Of a stretch of DNA of 64,000 nt, positions 1-8,474 are shown in pieces. Source of the stretch: Clavibacter michiganensis (GTDB taxonomy: Bacteria > Actinomycetota > Actinomycetes > Actinomycetales > Microbacteriaceae); the NCBI RefSeq assembly GCF_002151125.1, contig NZ_MDJZ01000005.1, positions 427,960-491,959 of the forward strand, given 5' to 3'. Position 1 is the stretch's first letter. Each line of letters starts with the position of its first letter. The position numbers were made by a program, and so were the translations under genes. The notes beneath the pieces are model-generated. The model ran no database searches and was not told the origin of the DNA. It saw nothing but the letters and a program-made list of their open reading frames with translations.

Positions 1-593
1 ATCGTGTGCGCCACCCACACCGGCAGGTAGCCCTGCTCGGGGATGAGCGGGATCACACCGTGCACGGCCTCCTGCAGCGGGCGGAGCGTGCGCGTGAACA
101 TCTGCAGCAGCGGGATGAGCGCCATCTGTAGCGGCACGATCTGCAGCGCGAAGATCACGACGAAGAGCACGTTGGAGCCCTTGAACTTGATCCACGCGAA
201 GGCGTACGCGGCCATCGAGGCGATGACGAGCGGGAACAGCGTCGCGGGGATCGCGATGGCGAGCGAGTTGACGAAGTACGAGCCCAGCTGCGGCGACGAC
301 TGCGAGGTGGAGAGCAGGACGTCCTGGTAGTTGTCGAGCGTGAAGCCGGGGTTCTGGAAGATGGTCCACCAGCCGGTGGTCTGGATGAGGCCCGCCGGCC
401 GGAACGACGACACGAACAGGCCGAAGGTCGGCAGCGTCCAGAGCACCGCGATGATGAGCGCCGCCACCGTGGCCCGGCGCGAGGTGAGCCGGTTCTTGAC
501 GCGGCGGCTCTTCGCGCCGACCGTGGCGGCCTGCTCGATCGTGCCGCGGCGGGCCCCGTCCGCGACGGGCAGGTCGGCGGGTGCGACGCTCAT
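1..593 (-). CDS. Carbohydrate ABC transporter permease, MalG-like (partial)
   Basis: Inner-membrane permease subunit of a sugar uptake ABC transporter. The left edge cuts it, so only the N-terminal 197 residues are visible. I translated it directly: ATG at 593-591, a basic cytoplasmic start of about 40 residues, a first membrane helix near residues 41-63, then an external loop and helices near 105-133 and 142-164. This is the layout of the MalG/LacG family (BPD_transp_1); the EAA loop lies beyond the edge. The ATG overlaps the TGA stop of the upstream permease by 4 bases (ATGA), so translation is probably coupled. The family assignment is solid; the sugar is unknown. Confidence 0.88.
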   Translation of the reverse strand, partial: MSVAPADLPVADGARRGTIEQAATVGAKSRRVKNRLTSRRATVAALIIAVLWTLPTFGLFVSSFRPAGLIQTTGWWTIFQNPGFTLDNYQDVLLSTSQSSPQLGSYFVNSLAIAIPATLFPLVIASMAAYAFAWIKFKGSNVLFVVIFALQIVPLQMALIPLLQMFTRTLRPLQEAVHGVIPLIPEQGYLPVWVAHT

Positions 594-1561
594 CGGATCT
601 CCCTCTGCTTGCTCATGACGCGGACGTTGTAGATGACGATCGGCAGCACCATGAGGAACAGCACGATCGCGAGCGCGGATCCCCGCCCCTGCTCGCCGGC
701 GCGGAACGCCTGCGTGTACATCTCGTTGGCGATGACGCTCGTGTCGAAGTTGCCGGCGGTCATGGTGCGGACGATGTCGAACACCTTGAGCGTGGCGATG
801 GAGATGGTGGTGACCACCACGACGAGCGAGCCGCGGATCCCGGGGAGCGTCACGTTGGTGAAGCGCTGCCAGGCGTTGGTGCCGTCGAGCTGCGCCGCCT
901 CCAGCTGCTCGGCGGGCACGCCCTTGATGCTCGCGGAGAGCACCACCATGGCGAAGCCGGTCTGGATCCAGATCATCACGATGATGAGCAGCGCCGTGTT
1001 GATGGGCGAGGTCTGCAGCCACTGCACGGGCTGCTGGCCCATCCAGACGAGGATCTGGTTGAGCAGGCCGATCTGCGCGTTGTCGCCCGACTTGTAGTCG
1101 TAGACGAAGCGCCAGATGATGCCGGCGCCGACGAACGAGATGGCCATGGGCATGAAGACGAGGGCCTTGAAGTACTTCTCGCCGCGGGACTTGTCGATGA
1201 AGACCGCGTAGGCGAGGCCGATGGCCGTCGACAGCAGCGGCACGAAGATCACCCAGATGACCGTGTTGAGCAGCGTGCGGAGCGCGGCCGGCTGGGTGAA
1301 CATCCAGACGAAGTTGTCGAACCCGGCCCACTCGCCCGTGTTGTCGCGGAACGCGAGGAGGGTCGTGCGGAACGCGGGGTAGATGAGGCCGACGGCGAGC
1401 AGGATCAGCGCGGGGAGCACGAAGGCGCCGAGCTGCACCCAGTCCTTGCCGCGCTTCGGCGCCTTGTCGATGAGGAACAGGATCAGCCCGATCACCACGG
1501 CGAAGACGGCCAGCGCGGCCACCACCTGGAGGATCTTGCCGATCAGATCAGCGGTCGTCAT
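590..1561 (-). CDS. Carbohydrate ABC transporter permease, MalF-like
   Basis: 323-residue inner-membrane permease, partner of the next gene. It has an N-terminal helix (about residues 10-31), a second near 44-62, and the BPD_transp_1 core after about residue 95. The EAA-type loop that contacts the ATPase is visible around residues 222-243 (EAAQLDGTNAWQRF). No ATPase gene is visible here; many actinobacterial sugar transporters share one MsiK-type ATPase encoded elsewhere. It follows the binding-protein gene by 124 bases that hold two strong hairpins, which may lower permease expression relative to the binding protein. Substrate not deducible. Confidence 0.92.
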   Translation of the reverse strand: MTTADLIGKILQVVAALAVFAVVIGLILFLIDKAPKRGKDWVQLGAFVLPALILLAVGLIYPAFRTTLLAFRDNTGEWAGFDNFVWMFTQPAALRTLLNTVIWVIFVPLLSTAIGLAYAVFIDKSRGEKYFKALVFMPMAISFVGAGIIWRFVYDYKSGDNAQIGLLNQILVWMGQQPVQWLQTSPINTALLIIVMIWIQTGFAMVVLSASIKGVPAEQLEAAQLDGTNAWQRFTNVTLPGIRGSLVVVVTTISIATLKVFDIVRTMTAGNFDTSVIANEMYTQAFRAGEQGRGSALAIVLFLMVLPIVIYNVRVMSKQREIR

Positions 1562-1598
1562 GGACGTCTCGCCCTTCGGGTCGGGGTGGGTGAGGGAG

Positions 1599-1655
1599 CG
1601 GGGCCGCCGCGCGCACGCGGCGGCCCCGCAGGGGGCCGGCAGTCCTGCCGGCCCC
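1599..1655 (-). terminator. Two consecutive perfect hairpins between binding protein and permease genes
   Basis: Hairpin 1 spans 1599-1628 (13-bp perfect stem, loop of 4). Hairpin 2 spans 1632-1655 (10-bp stem GGGGCCGGCA/TGCCGGCCCC, loop of 4). Neither is followed by a T-run in the leftward direction. They sit inside the operon, so a partial terminator or a 3' mRNA stabiliser for the binding-protein message is the likely role (inference). Confidence 0.65.
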
Positions 1656-1685
1656 GGTGCCGACCCGGTCAGGGCCGGCGGTGGA

Positions 1686-3047
1686 TCAGGACGCGGGCCA
1701 GCTCGACTCGATGGCGTCGACCGTCTTCTGGGTCGAGTCGCCGCTCAGCCAGCCGACGATCCCCTTCCAGAAGGAGTCGGTGCCGACCGCGCCGGGCATG
1801 AGGTCCGAGCCGTCGAAGCGGAACGTGGCGTCCGGGTCCTGCAGGATCTCGATGCTCTGCTTCAGGATGTCGCTCGACGCGTTCGCGGGGTCGAGCCCCG
1901 TGTTCGCGCTGATGACGCCGCCGAGGCTCACGCGCTCGTTGGCCCAGGTGTCGCTCGAGAGGTAGGAGAGCACCGCGGTGATCTCGTCGCTCGTCGCGAA
2001 GGCGCCGACCAGCTCGCCGCCGCCGGTGACGGCCGTGGCGTCGCCCTCGTTCGCGGGCGGCAGCAGGAACGCGTAGACGTCGCCGTCGGGCGAGACCTTC
2101 GCGTCGGTGCCGTCGGCCTTCTTCCAGAAGCCCTCGTAGAACGAGGCCTGGTGGTGCAGCGAGCACTCGCCGTCGAGGATCGGGAGGCCGGCGTCGCCGA
2201 ACTCCGTGGAGATGATCGACGAGACGTCGCCCAGGCCGCCGTTGACGTAGTCGGGGTTCTTGATGATCTCGCCGACGCTGTCGAAGGCCGCCGCGATGGC
2301 GGGGTCGTTGAAGGGGATCTCGTGCGACACCCACTTGTCGTAGGTCTCCGGGCCGGCCTCGCGGAGGACGTAGTCCTCGATCCAGTCGGTGCCCGGCCAG
2401 CCGGTGGCGTCGCCGGAGCCGATGCCGACGCACCAGGGCTTGTGGTCGCCCTCGGCCGCGATCTTCTCGGTGAGGTCCATGAGCTCGGCGGTGGTCTTCG
2501 GGGCCTCGTAGCCCTTCTCCGCGAACTCGCTCGGCGAGTACCAGACGTAGCCCTTGACGCTCGCCATGAGCGGCGCGCCGTAGAAGGTGCCGTCGACGGT
2601 GCCGTAGCCCTTCCAGTCGCTGGACCAGTTCGCGTCCACGTTCTCCTCGACCGCGGCAGGGGCGGGCTGGAGGAAGCCCCGGCTCGCGAGCACGTTGAAG
2701 AGCCCGGGCTGCGGGATGATGCCGATGTCCGGCGCCGAGTCGCCCTCCGCGAGGACCGCGATCTGCGCCTCGAACTCCTTGGTGCCCTGGTAGTTCACGG
2801 TGATGCCCGTGCAGGTCTCGAAGTCCTTCCAGGACTCGACGAGGCGGTCGGCCTCGTCGTCCTGGATCGTGCCGCCGATGCTGACCTCGGCGCCGTCGAA
2901 CGTGCCGTACGACGAGTACGGCGAGCAGTCGGTGTCCGCGGCGTCCTCGGCCGCGATGTCGCCCGTGCAACCCGTGAGCGCGAGGCCGGCGATGCCGACC
3001 GCTGCGAGGGGTGCCGCGAAGCGACGTCGGAATAGGGCGTGGCCCAT
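1686..3047 (-). CDS. Sugar ABC transporter substrate-binding lipoprotein
   Basis: 453-residue extracellular solute-binding protein (SBP_bac_1 type), anchored to the membrane. The signal peptide ends in a lipobox, LALTGC, with the lipidated cysteine at residue 27. The mature part has family-typical features: a WKDFE segment near the N-terminus and a conserved C-terminal SFWKGIVGWLSG segment close to the end. The start at 3047 is chosen because AGGAG lies just upstream and the signal peptide begins there; an open frame continues upstream but is low-complexity. First gene of the uptake operon, divergent from lacI, with operator-like palindromes about 85-115 bases upstream. Substrate unknown; plant-derived sugars are plausible for this group of bacteria (inference). 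Confidence 0.92.
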   Translation of the reverse strand: MGHALFRRRFAAPLAAVGIAGLALTGCTGDIAAEDAADTDCSPYSSYGTFDGAEVSIGGTIQDDEADRLVESWKDFETCTGITVNYQGTKEFEAQIAVLAEGDSAPDIGIIPQPGLFNVLASRGFLQPAPAAVEENVDANWSSDWKGYGTVDGTFYGAPLMASVKGYVWYSPSEFAEKGYEAPKTTAELMDLTEKIAAEGDHKPWCVGIGSGDATGWPGTDWIEDYVLREAGPETYDKWVSHEIPFNDPAIAAAFDSVGEIIKNPDYVNGGLGDVSSIISTEFGDAGLPILDGECSLHHQASFYEGFWKKADGTDAKVSPDGDVYAFLLPPANEGDATAVTGGGELVGAFATSDEITAVLSYLSSDTWANERVSLGGVISANTGLDPANASSDILKQSIEILQDPDATFRFDGSDLMPGAVGTDSFWKGIVGWLSGDSTQKTVDAIESSWPAS

Positions 3048-3130
3048 GTGCGTCTCCTCTTCATCGAGTGGATGCGGGTCCGCCCCGCCGTCCTGTGCTG
3101 TGCGCGACGGCGGGTGAGGCGCCGTCGCCT

Positions 3131-3163
3131 GGAAACCGTTCCTCCGCATGGGGAACCGGTTCC
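3131..3163. promoter_or_regulatory. Pair of LacI-type operators upstream of the sugar ABC operon
   Basis: GGAAACCGTTCC at 3131-3142 (imperfect) and GGAACCGGTTCC at 3152-3163 (perfect palindrome), centres 21 bp apart, about two helical turns. A possible leftward -10 (TACGTT, 3177-3172) would place the transcription start at the perfect palindrome, a classic repression geometry. The likely ligand protein is the adjacent LacI regulator (inference). Confidence 0.6.
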
Positions 3164-3293
3164 ACAGGTCAACGTAGGGCAGCTCGCAGGTCACAGCAAG
3201 GTGGATCACGTAACGAAACGGTCTACATCGCGGCGGCGGCGTGTGCGCACCCGCCGGGGATGGTCCATCATCGGACTCGGCCCCCGCGCATCC

Positions 3294-3307
3294 TGGAACC
3301 GCTTCCA
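3294..3307. promoter_or_regulatory. LacI-type operator upstream of lacI
   Basis: TGGAACCGCTTCCA matches the LacI-family pattern TGGAAnCGnTTnCA with a central CG. It lies 53-66 bases before the lacI start, suggesting autoregulation, and with the pair at 3131-3163 could support looping over about 150 bp (inference). Confidence 0.6.
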
Positions 3308-3359
3308 GTGCGCGCGTCCGGCGCGACGGGGCGCCGCGGGTCCCGATGGAGGGAGCGCG

Positions 3360-4379
3360 ATGAGCGCCATCGCCGACGTCGCCCGGCTCGCGGGGGTCTC
3401 GAAGGCCACCGCGTCGCGCGCGCTCAGCGGCCGGGGCTACGTCTCCCCCGCCACCCGCGACCGCGTCTCCGCCGCGGCCGCCGAGATCGGGTACGTCGTG
3501 TCGTCGAACGCGTCGAGCCTCGTCACCGGCCAGTCGAAGAACGTCGGCGTCGTCCTGCCCTTCATCAACCGCTGGTTCTTCGCGGAGCTGCTCGAGGGGA
3601 TCGAGGAGGCGCTCATCGAGGCCGACTACGACCTCACGCTGTACCGCCTGACCGCGGATCCCGAGCAGCGCCGGAAGGTCTTCGAGTACTTCCTGGTGCG
3701 CAAGCGCGTGGACGCGGTCATCGCGGTCAGCGTCGCGCTCACCCCCGCGGAGGTCGTGCGGCTGCGTGCCCTCGACAAGCCGCTCGTGGGGATCGGCGGC
3801 CCCGTCGAGGGCATGAGCACGCTGAGCATCGACGACGAGGCGGCCGCGCGCCTGGCCACCGAGCACCTCCTGAGCCTCGGGCACGCACGGGTCGTGCACC
3901 TCGGCGGGGACCTGCACGCGCAGATGGCCTTCTTCGTGCACGAGAAGCGGCTCGCGGGCTACCGGGCGGCGATCGCCGCGGACCCGCGCGGCCTCGAGGC
4001 CCGGTTCGCGACGGCCGCCTTCACGATCGAGGGCGGGTTCCACGCGGCCATGGCCCTGCTCGCGGACCCCCGGACGCGGCCGACGGCGATCTTCGCGGCC
4101 TCCGACGAGATCGCCATCGGCGCCGTCCTCGCGGCGCGCCAGCTGGGGATCGCCGTGCCCGCCGAGCTGTCGGTGGCCGGGATCGACGGGCACGCGCTCG
4201 CGCCGCTGTTCGGGCTGACGACTGTCGAGCAGCACCCGCGCGCGCAGGGCCGGGCGGCCGTGGGCATGGTGATGGAGGGGCTCGCCCCGGGCGGCGCGGC
4301 GGAGCGCACCGTGATCATGCCCGTCGACTTCGCGGCGCGCGCCAGCACGACGGCGCCCCCGGCCCCGCCGGCGCCGTGA
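3360..4379 (+). CDS. LacI family transcriptional regulator
   Basis: 339-residue repressor. The N-terminal helix-turn-helix is plain in residues 1-25 (AIADVARLAGVSKATASRAL), followed by the hinge and a periplasmic-binding-protein-like effector domain (Peripla_BP_3), which contains the usual IFAASDEIAIGA segment. The start at 3360 puts the HTH at the very N-terminus, as in all family members, with GGAGGGAG just upstream; the longer open frame is noncoding in character. It is divergent from the sugar ABC operon and most likely represses it, with the imported sugar as inducer (inference). The C-terminus ends in an Ala/Pro-rich tail. Confidence 0.93.
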   Translation: MSAIADVARLAGVSKATASRALSGRGYVSPATRDRVSAAAAEIGYVVSSNASSLVTGQSKNVGVVLPFINRWFFAELLEGIEEALIEADYDLTLYRLTADPEQRRKVFEYFLVRKRVDAVIAVSVALTPAEVVRLRALDKPLVGIGGPVEGMSTLSIDDEAAARLATEHLLSLGHARVVHLGGDLHAQMAFFVHEKRLAGYRAAIAADPRGLEARFATAAFTIEGGFHAAMALLADPRTRPTAIFAASDEIAIGAVLAARQLGIAVPAELSVAGIDGHALAPLFGLTTVEQHPRAQGRAAVGMVMEGLAPGGAAERTVIMPVDFAARASTTAPPAPPAP

Positions 4380-4416
4380 GGGCGGGCGGGATCGGGGGCG
4401 CGAGCGGGAGCCGCGG

Positions 4417-5649
4417 TCAGGCGTCGCCGGCGGTGACCGCCTGCGCCTCCTCGAGGGCGTCGACCGGCCCGGCGTCGACGCGGCGCAGCCAGCGGTGTCC
4501 TGCCACCACGATCAGGAGGGCGACGAGCACGGATCCGGCCGCGGCGTAGTACGGCGTCGCGTCCGTGAAGAGCTGCGCGAGCTCGGTCGCGGCGGGCGGC
4601 GCGATGGCGCCGCCGAGGAACCGCACGGACGAGTACGCGGAGGAGGCGACGCTCCGCGGGTGGTCCGTCGCCTCCATGACGCACTCGGTGAGCACGGTGT
4701 TGAGGACGCCGAGGAGGAGCCCGCCGACGACCACGCAGACCACGAGGCCCGTCGAGGAGCGGACCACGAGACCGGCCGCGGCCAGGTCGGCGGCGAGGAG
4801 CGGGAGCACGAGCCGGAGGACCGAGGTGCGCGCCATGCGCCGGGTGAGCAGCGGCGCCACGAGCACCGAGGTGATCGCGAGGCCGACTCCCCAGCCGAAG
4901 AACGTGAGGCCCAGGCCGATGGCGTCGAAGCCCAGCGGGAACGGCGTGTAGGCGAGCAGCACGAAGAAGCCGATGTTGTAGAACAGCGCGGCAGCGGCGA
5001 GCACGGCGAGGGCGGGGGTGCCGAGCGCCCGGAGCGGGGCGGAGAGGCGCATGGGCGAGCGGGGCGCGTCGTCCTTCCCGAGCAGGGCGAGGATCGCCAC
5101 GAAGCCGACCGCCATGAGCGTCGCGGTGCCGAAGAACGGGCCACGCCAGCTCCAGCTGCCGAGCAGGCCGCCGAGGAGCGGGCCGATGGCGATGCCGAGG
5201 CCGAGCGCCGCCTCGTAGAGCATGATCGCGGACGCCGTGCCGCCGGACGCGGATCCGACGATGGTCGCAAGGGCGGTCGAGATGAAGAGCGCGTTGCCGA
5301 GGCCCCAGCCGGCGCGGAAGCCGATGACCTGCTCCACGTCCTGGGAGAGGCCGGCCGCGGCCGCGAAGACCACGATGATCGCGAGGCCGATGAGGAGCGT
5401 GCGCTTGGCGCCGATGCGGCTGGAGATCCAGCTCGTGACGAGCATGGCGAGGCCGGTGACGAGCAGGTAGCTCGTGAAGAGCAGCTCGGCCTCGGTCGCG
5501 GTGGCGTCGAGGCTGTCCGCGATGGCGGGGAGGATCGGGTCGACGAGCCCGATGCCCATGAACGCGATGACGCAGGCGAAGGCGACGGCGAAGACGGAGC
5601 GGGGCTGGCGGAAGATGTCGCGGAACGACGCGTGCGGCTGGGTGGACAC
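4417..5649 (-). CDS. MFS transporter, drug-efflux (DHA1) type
   Basis: 410-residue integral membrane protein with about 12 hydrophobic helices. Helix 1 carries the DHA1-like GIGLVDPILPAIA segment; after helix 2 comes the motif-A-like region SRIGAKRTLLIG; a hydrophilic loop near residue 200 separates the halves. Start is GTG at 5649; an AGGAGG lies 13 bases upstream, rather far. It follows a marR gene by 63 bases in the same direction, the common arrangement of a MarR repressor with the exporter it controls. Substrate unknown. Convergent with lacI, 37 bases apart. Confidence 0.9.
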   Translation of the reverse strand: MSTQPHASFRDIFRQPRSVFAVAFACVIAFMGIGLVDPILPAIADSLDATATEAELLFTSYLLVTGLAMLVTSWISSRIGAKRTLLIGLAIIVVFAAAAGLSQDVEQVIGFRAGWGLGNALFISTALATIVGSASGGTASAIMLYEAALGLGIAIGPLLGGLLGSWSWRGPFFGTATLMAVGFVAILALLGKDDAPRSPMRLSAPLRALGTPALAVLAAAALFYNIGFFVLLAYTPFPLGFDAIGLGLTFFGWGVGLAITSVLVAPLLTRRMARTSVLRLVLPLLAADLAAAGLVVRSSTGLVVCVVVGGLLLGVLNTVLTECVMEATDHPRSVASSAYSSVRFLGGAIAPPAATELAQLFTDATPYYAAAGSVLVALLIVVAGHRWLRRVDAGPVDALEEAQAVTAGDA

Positions 5650-5712
5650 GGGTGCGGTGTCGCCTCCTGGGATCGGTGCGGGTGGGATGGTGCGGGACGG
5701 GCGCGCCGGCGG

Positions 5713-6162
5713 TCAGTCGCCCGCGGAGGCGGGCTCGCCGTCGATGCGCGACATGACGACCTCGACGGCCCGCGCGAGCACGGCCACGTCGTCGGCCGGG
5801 AGGTCGGCGAAGCGCGGCACGAGCGCCGTCGCCAGGCGGTCGCGCCAGTCGTCGAGCGCGGCGCGGCCGGCCGGCGTGATCTCGAGCAGGGTCGCGCGCG
5901 CGTCGGACGGGTCCGTCACCTGCGCGATCCAGCCCTGGCCGACGAGCGAGCGCACGATCTTCGTGGTCGTGGGCTGCGCGACGCGGCTGCGATCGGCGAG
6001 GGCGCCGAGGCGCATGCCACCCGGCCAGGTCACCAGCACGGACAGCGTCCGCCAGATGGCGGGCGAGCTCGTGCCGCCGACCTCGTGCGCGGCGAGGCGC
6101 GTGAGCCGGTGCCCGGCGGTGACGAGGTCGCCGAGGACGGCGCGCAGGTCGTGGTCGGTCAT
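5713..6162 (-). CDS. MarR family transcriptional regulator
   Basis: 149-residue winged-helix regulator. The HTH lies near residues 50-80 (LGALADRSRVAQPTTTKIVRSL), followed by the wing with its conserved D-R pair (SDARATLLEITPAG). MarR proteins are dimeric repressors released by small phenolic or drug-like ligands. First gene of the marR-MFS pair. No Shine-Dalgarno is visible before the ATG, while a -10-like TATACG ends 7 bases before it, so the message may be leaderless. An inverted repeat (ATAGC-tcg-GCTAT) overlaps this -10 and is a good autoregulation site (inference). Confidence 0.92.
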   Translation of the reverse strand: MTDHDLRAVLGDLVTAGHRLTRLAAHEVGGTSSPAIWRTLSVLVTWPGGMRLGALADRSRVAQPTTTKIVRSLVGQGWIAQVTDPSDARATLLEITPAGRAALDDWRDRLATALVPRFADLPADDVAVLARAVEVVMSRIDGEPASAGD

Positions 6163-6169
6163 GCGTCAA

Positions 6170-6198
6170 TCGTATAGCTCGGCTATGCATAAGTCATC
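6170..6198 (-). promoter_or_regulatory. Putative marR promoter with overlapping inverted repeat
   Basis: Reading leftward: a weak -35 around 6198-6192, the inverted repeat ATAGC-tcg-GCTAT (6174-6186 on the plus strand) and a -10 TATACG (6175-6170). The start point predicted 7 bases on coincides with the marR ATG at 6162. Repression through the repeat would block the -10. Confidence 0.45.
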
Positions 6199-6318
6199 CC
6201 CCGGGCCGGATGTCCGAGAACGGACCGTCGCCGACGCCGCCTCGACTCGGACGGCCGCCGGGACGTAGCGTGGAGGCACGCCGGCCGCCCGCCCCGGGCC
6301 CGCGCCCCGAAGGACCCC

Positions 6319-7995
6319 ATGAGCGACACGCCGACCATCGACGGGCTCGAGCACGCGATCGGCGAGGCCCTGGACGGCGGCGCCGAGGCGCAGGCGGCGT
6401 CGCTCCTCGCCGCCGGATGGCCTCTCCACGTCGACCTCCACTCCGACCGCGTCCGCGCCCTCTACGACCGGCTGGATCCCGCCCTGTGGGAGGACGACGT
6501 CTGGCTCGTCACCGGCATGGCCGCCACCTACCGCGGCGCCGTCGCCTCCGACCGCCGGGCATCGATCGCCTACCGGTCCGCGCTCGACCTCCTCCTCACC
6601 GCGGATCCCGCGCCGACCGCCCCGACGCGCGCCGCGGTCCTGGTGCACCGCGCGGCGGGCGACCGCCGGGTGGGCCGGCTGGCCGAGGCGCGCGACAGCC
6701 TCGACGAGGCCCGATCGATCCTCGACACCGAGCGCGGCATCCCGCTGCAGGAGCGCATCACCCTCCAGGCGCGCGTGGCGCTCCAGCACGGGCTCGTGCT
6801 CACGCACCTCGGCGACTTCACCGGCGCGCGCGACGAGCTCCGCATCGCGGAGGGCCTGGGAGAGCGCCACCTCGTGCTGCCCGACCGCCTGGAGTGCCGC
6901 GGTGCGCTCGCGTACCTCGCCTACTGCCTCGGCGAGATCGAGGAGGCGCGCGACCTCGTCGTGCGCGCCCGCGGGCTCCTCGCGTCCCCGGGGGCCGATC
7001 CGGCGCTCGCCCGCAGCGGCTTCCTCGCGCCGGCGGAGATCGCCGCCACGATGATCGCGGTCGACGAGACGCGGCAGGACGACGCCATGCTCATCGTCGA
7101 CGGCCTCCGCCCCGCCAGCGACGGCACCGACTGGGAGCTGCTCGCCCGCTACGCGGAGGCGACGGTGGCGGCCATCCGCGGCCTCCGCCTCGATGCGCTC
7201 GAGCACCTGCGCCGGCTGCACAACCTCGGCGTGGGCTGGGCGGAGCACGGCCCCGTCCCGACGATGCGCGACACGCTGCGGGCGTCCCTCCTCGTGCACC
7301 TGGAGCAGCCGGCCGCGGCCTGGGACCTGCTCCGCACGCTGGAGCCGACGGCGCAGCACTCGACGTGCCCGGCCATGATCGCCGGACGGCTGCGGGTCCA
7401 GGCCGACGACCACGCCGGCGCCCTCGCCCAGATGGCGGACTGCCTCGCGCTCGGCGACGCGCACTCGGGACGAACCCTCGACGACGTGCTGCTCGTGGTC
7501 GCGGCCGCGTACCACGGCCTCGGCGACCACGCGCGGAGCGACCACGCCTTCGACCGCGCGGCGCTGCACGCCGTGTCGACCGGCGTCCTCCGGCCCTTCG
7601 CGGTGTTCCCCGCCGCGGCGTCGCACGCGCTGCTCGATCGCGCCCTGGAGCGGGATCAGCTGCCCGACGTGCGGGCCGCGCTCGAGGGCGTCCGCGCGGG
7701 ACACGTGCGCGTGGACGCGGCGCCGGTGGATCCCCTCACCGACCGCGAGCGCCTCGTCGTCGCGTGCCTGGCGGACGGCCTGGCGGTGACGCAGATCGCC
7801 GGTCGGCTCTTCATCTCGCCCAACACGGTGAAGTCGCACATGCGGAGCGCCTACCGGAAGCTCGACGCGACGTCGCGCGCCGAGGCCGTGGATCGCGCCC
7901 GCGCGCTCGGGCACGATCTGCGCCCCGGCTCCGCCTGGCCCGACCGGCCCGGGGACGACGCAGGGCGCCGACCCCCGAGGGGATCGGCGCCCTGA
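6319..7995 (+). CDS. LuxR family regulator with helical N-terminal region
   Basis: 558 residues. The C-terminal LuxR/GerE HTH is clear at about residues 472-535 (LTDRERLVVACLADGLAV ... SPNTVKSHMRSAYRKL). The preceding 470 residues are alpha-helical and Ala/Arg/Leu-rich with TPR-like character. I find no Walker A motif, so this is not a complete MalT/LAL-type protein, and there is no receiver or autoinducer domain. AAGGA precedes the ATG. Divergent from marR-MFS. Its last codons form half of the rplL terminator hairpin. The regulated genes cannot be named from the sequence. Confidence 0.85.
   Translation: MSDTPTIDGLEHAIGEALDGGAEAQAASLLAAGWPLHVDLHSDRVRALYDRLDPALWEDDVWLVTGMAATYRGAVASDRRASIAYRSALDLLLTADPAPTAPTRAAVLVHRAAGDRRVGRLAEARDSLDEARSILDTERGIPLQERITLQARVALQHGLVLTHLGDFTGARDELRIAEGLGERHLVLPDRLECRGALAYLAYCLGEIEEARDLVVRARGLLASPGADPALARSGFLAPAEIAATMIAVDETRQDDAMLIVDGLRPASDGTDWELLARYAEATVAAIRGLRLDALEHLRRLHNLGVGWAEHGPVPTMRDTLRASLLVHLEQPAAAWDLLRTLEPTAQHSTCPAMIAGRLRVQADDHAGALAQMADCLALGDAHSGRTLDDVLLVVAAAYHGLGDHARSDHAFDRAALHAVSTGVLRPFAVFPAAASHALLDRALERDQLPDVRAALEGVRAGHVRVDAAPVDPLTDRERLVVACLADGLAVTQIAGRLFISPNTVKSHMRSAYRKLDATSRAEAVDRARALGHDLRPGSAWPDRPGDDAGRRPPRGSAP
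7962..7993. terminator. Terminator hairpin downstream of rplL, inside the luxR 3' end
   Basis: Perfect 10-bp stem AGGGCGCCGA (7962-7971) and TCGGCGCCCT (7984-7993) with a 12-base loop. It ends at the first base of the luxR stop codon and lies 23 bases past the rplL stop, so it can serve both convergent transcripts. Confidence 0.7.
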
Positions 7996-8015
7996 GCGCT
8001 GTGCGGTGGTACGAG

Positions 8016-8399
8016 CTACTTGACGGTGACCGTCGCGCCCGCGGCCTCGAGCTGCGCCTTGGCCTTGTCGGCGGCCTCCTTGTTGGCGCCCTCCAGGACG
8101 GCCTTGGGGGCTCCGTCGACGAGCGCCTTCGCCTCGCCGAGACCGAGGCTCGTGAGGGCGCGCACCTCCTTGATGACCTGGATCTTCTTGTCGCCAGCGG
8201 CCTCGAGGACGACGTCGAAGGACGTCTTCTCCTCGACCTCCTCCGCGGGGGCAGCGGCGCCGGGGGCGGCGGCAGCGGCGACGGGCGCCGCGGCGGTGAC
8301 CTCGAAGACCTCCTCGAACTTCTTGACGAAGTCGCTGAGCTCGATGAGCGTGAGCTCCTTGAAGGCCTCGATGAGCTCGTCGTTAGAGAGCTTTGCCAT
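8016..8399 (-). CDS. rplL: 50S ribosomal protein L7/L12
   Basis: 127 residues, normal length. Stalk protein of the large ribosomal subunit, which recruits translational GTPases. Visible parts: N-terminal dimerisation domain ([20 protein letters not shown]), an Ala/Pro-rich hinge around residues 38-55, and the C-terminal domain with [19 protein letters not shown] and the ending GATVTVK. It has a good Shine-Dalgarno (AAGGAG). It lies 75 bases after rplJ in the same transcript and is followed by a terminator shared with luxR. Confidence 0.98.
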   Translation of the reverse strand: MAKLSNDELIEAFKELTLIELSDFVKKFEEVFEVTAAAPVAAAAAPGAAAPAEEVEEKTSFDVVLEAAGDKKIQVIKEVRALTSLGLGEAKALVDGAPKAVLEGANKEAADKAKAQLEAAGATVTVK

Positions 8400-8474
8400 G
8401 GTGTATCTCCTTGGGTTGGTGTGGTGTCTCTTGGGATCAGTGCATCGCGCCCCGGGGATGGGACCCGAGGGGTG

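Noticed and set aside
6319..7995. LuxR protein as a complete LAL (MalT-type) ATPase regulator
   Set aside because: It is shorter than LAL proteins and no Walker A or B motif is visible.
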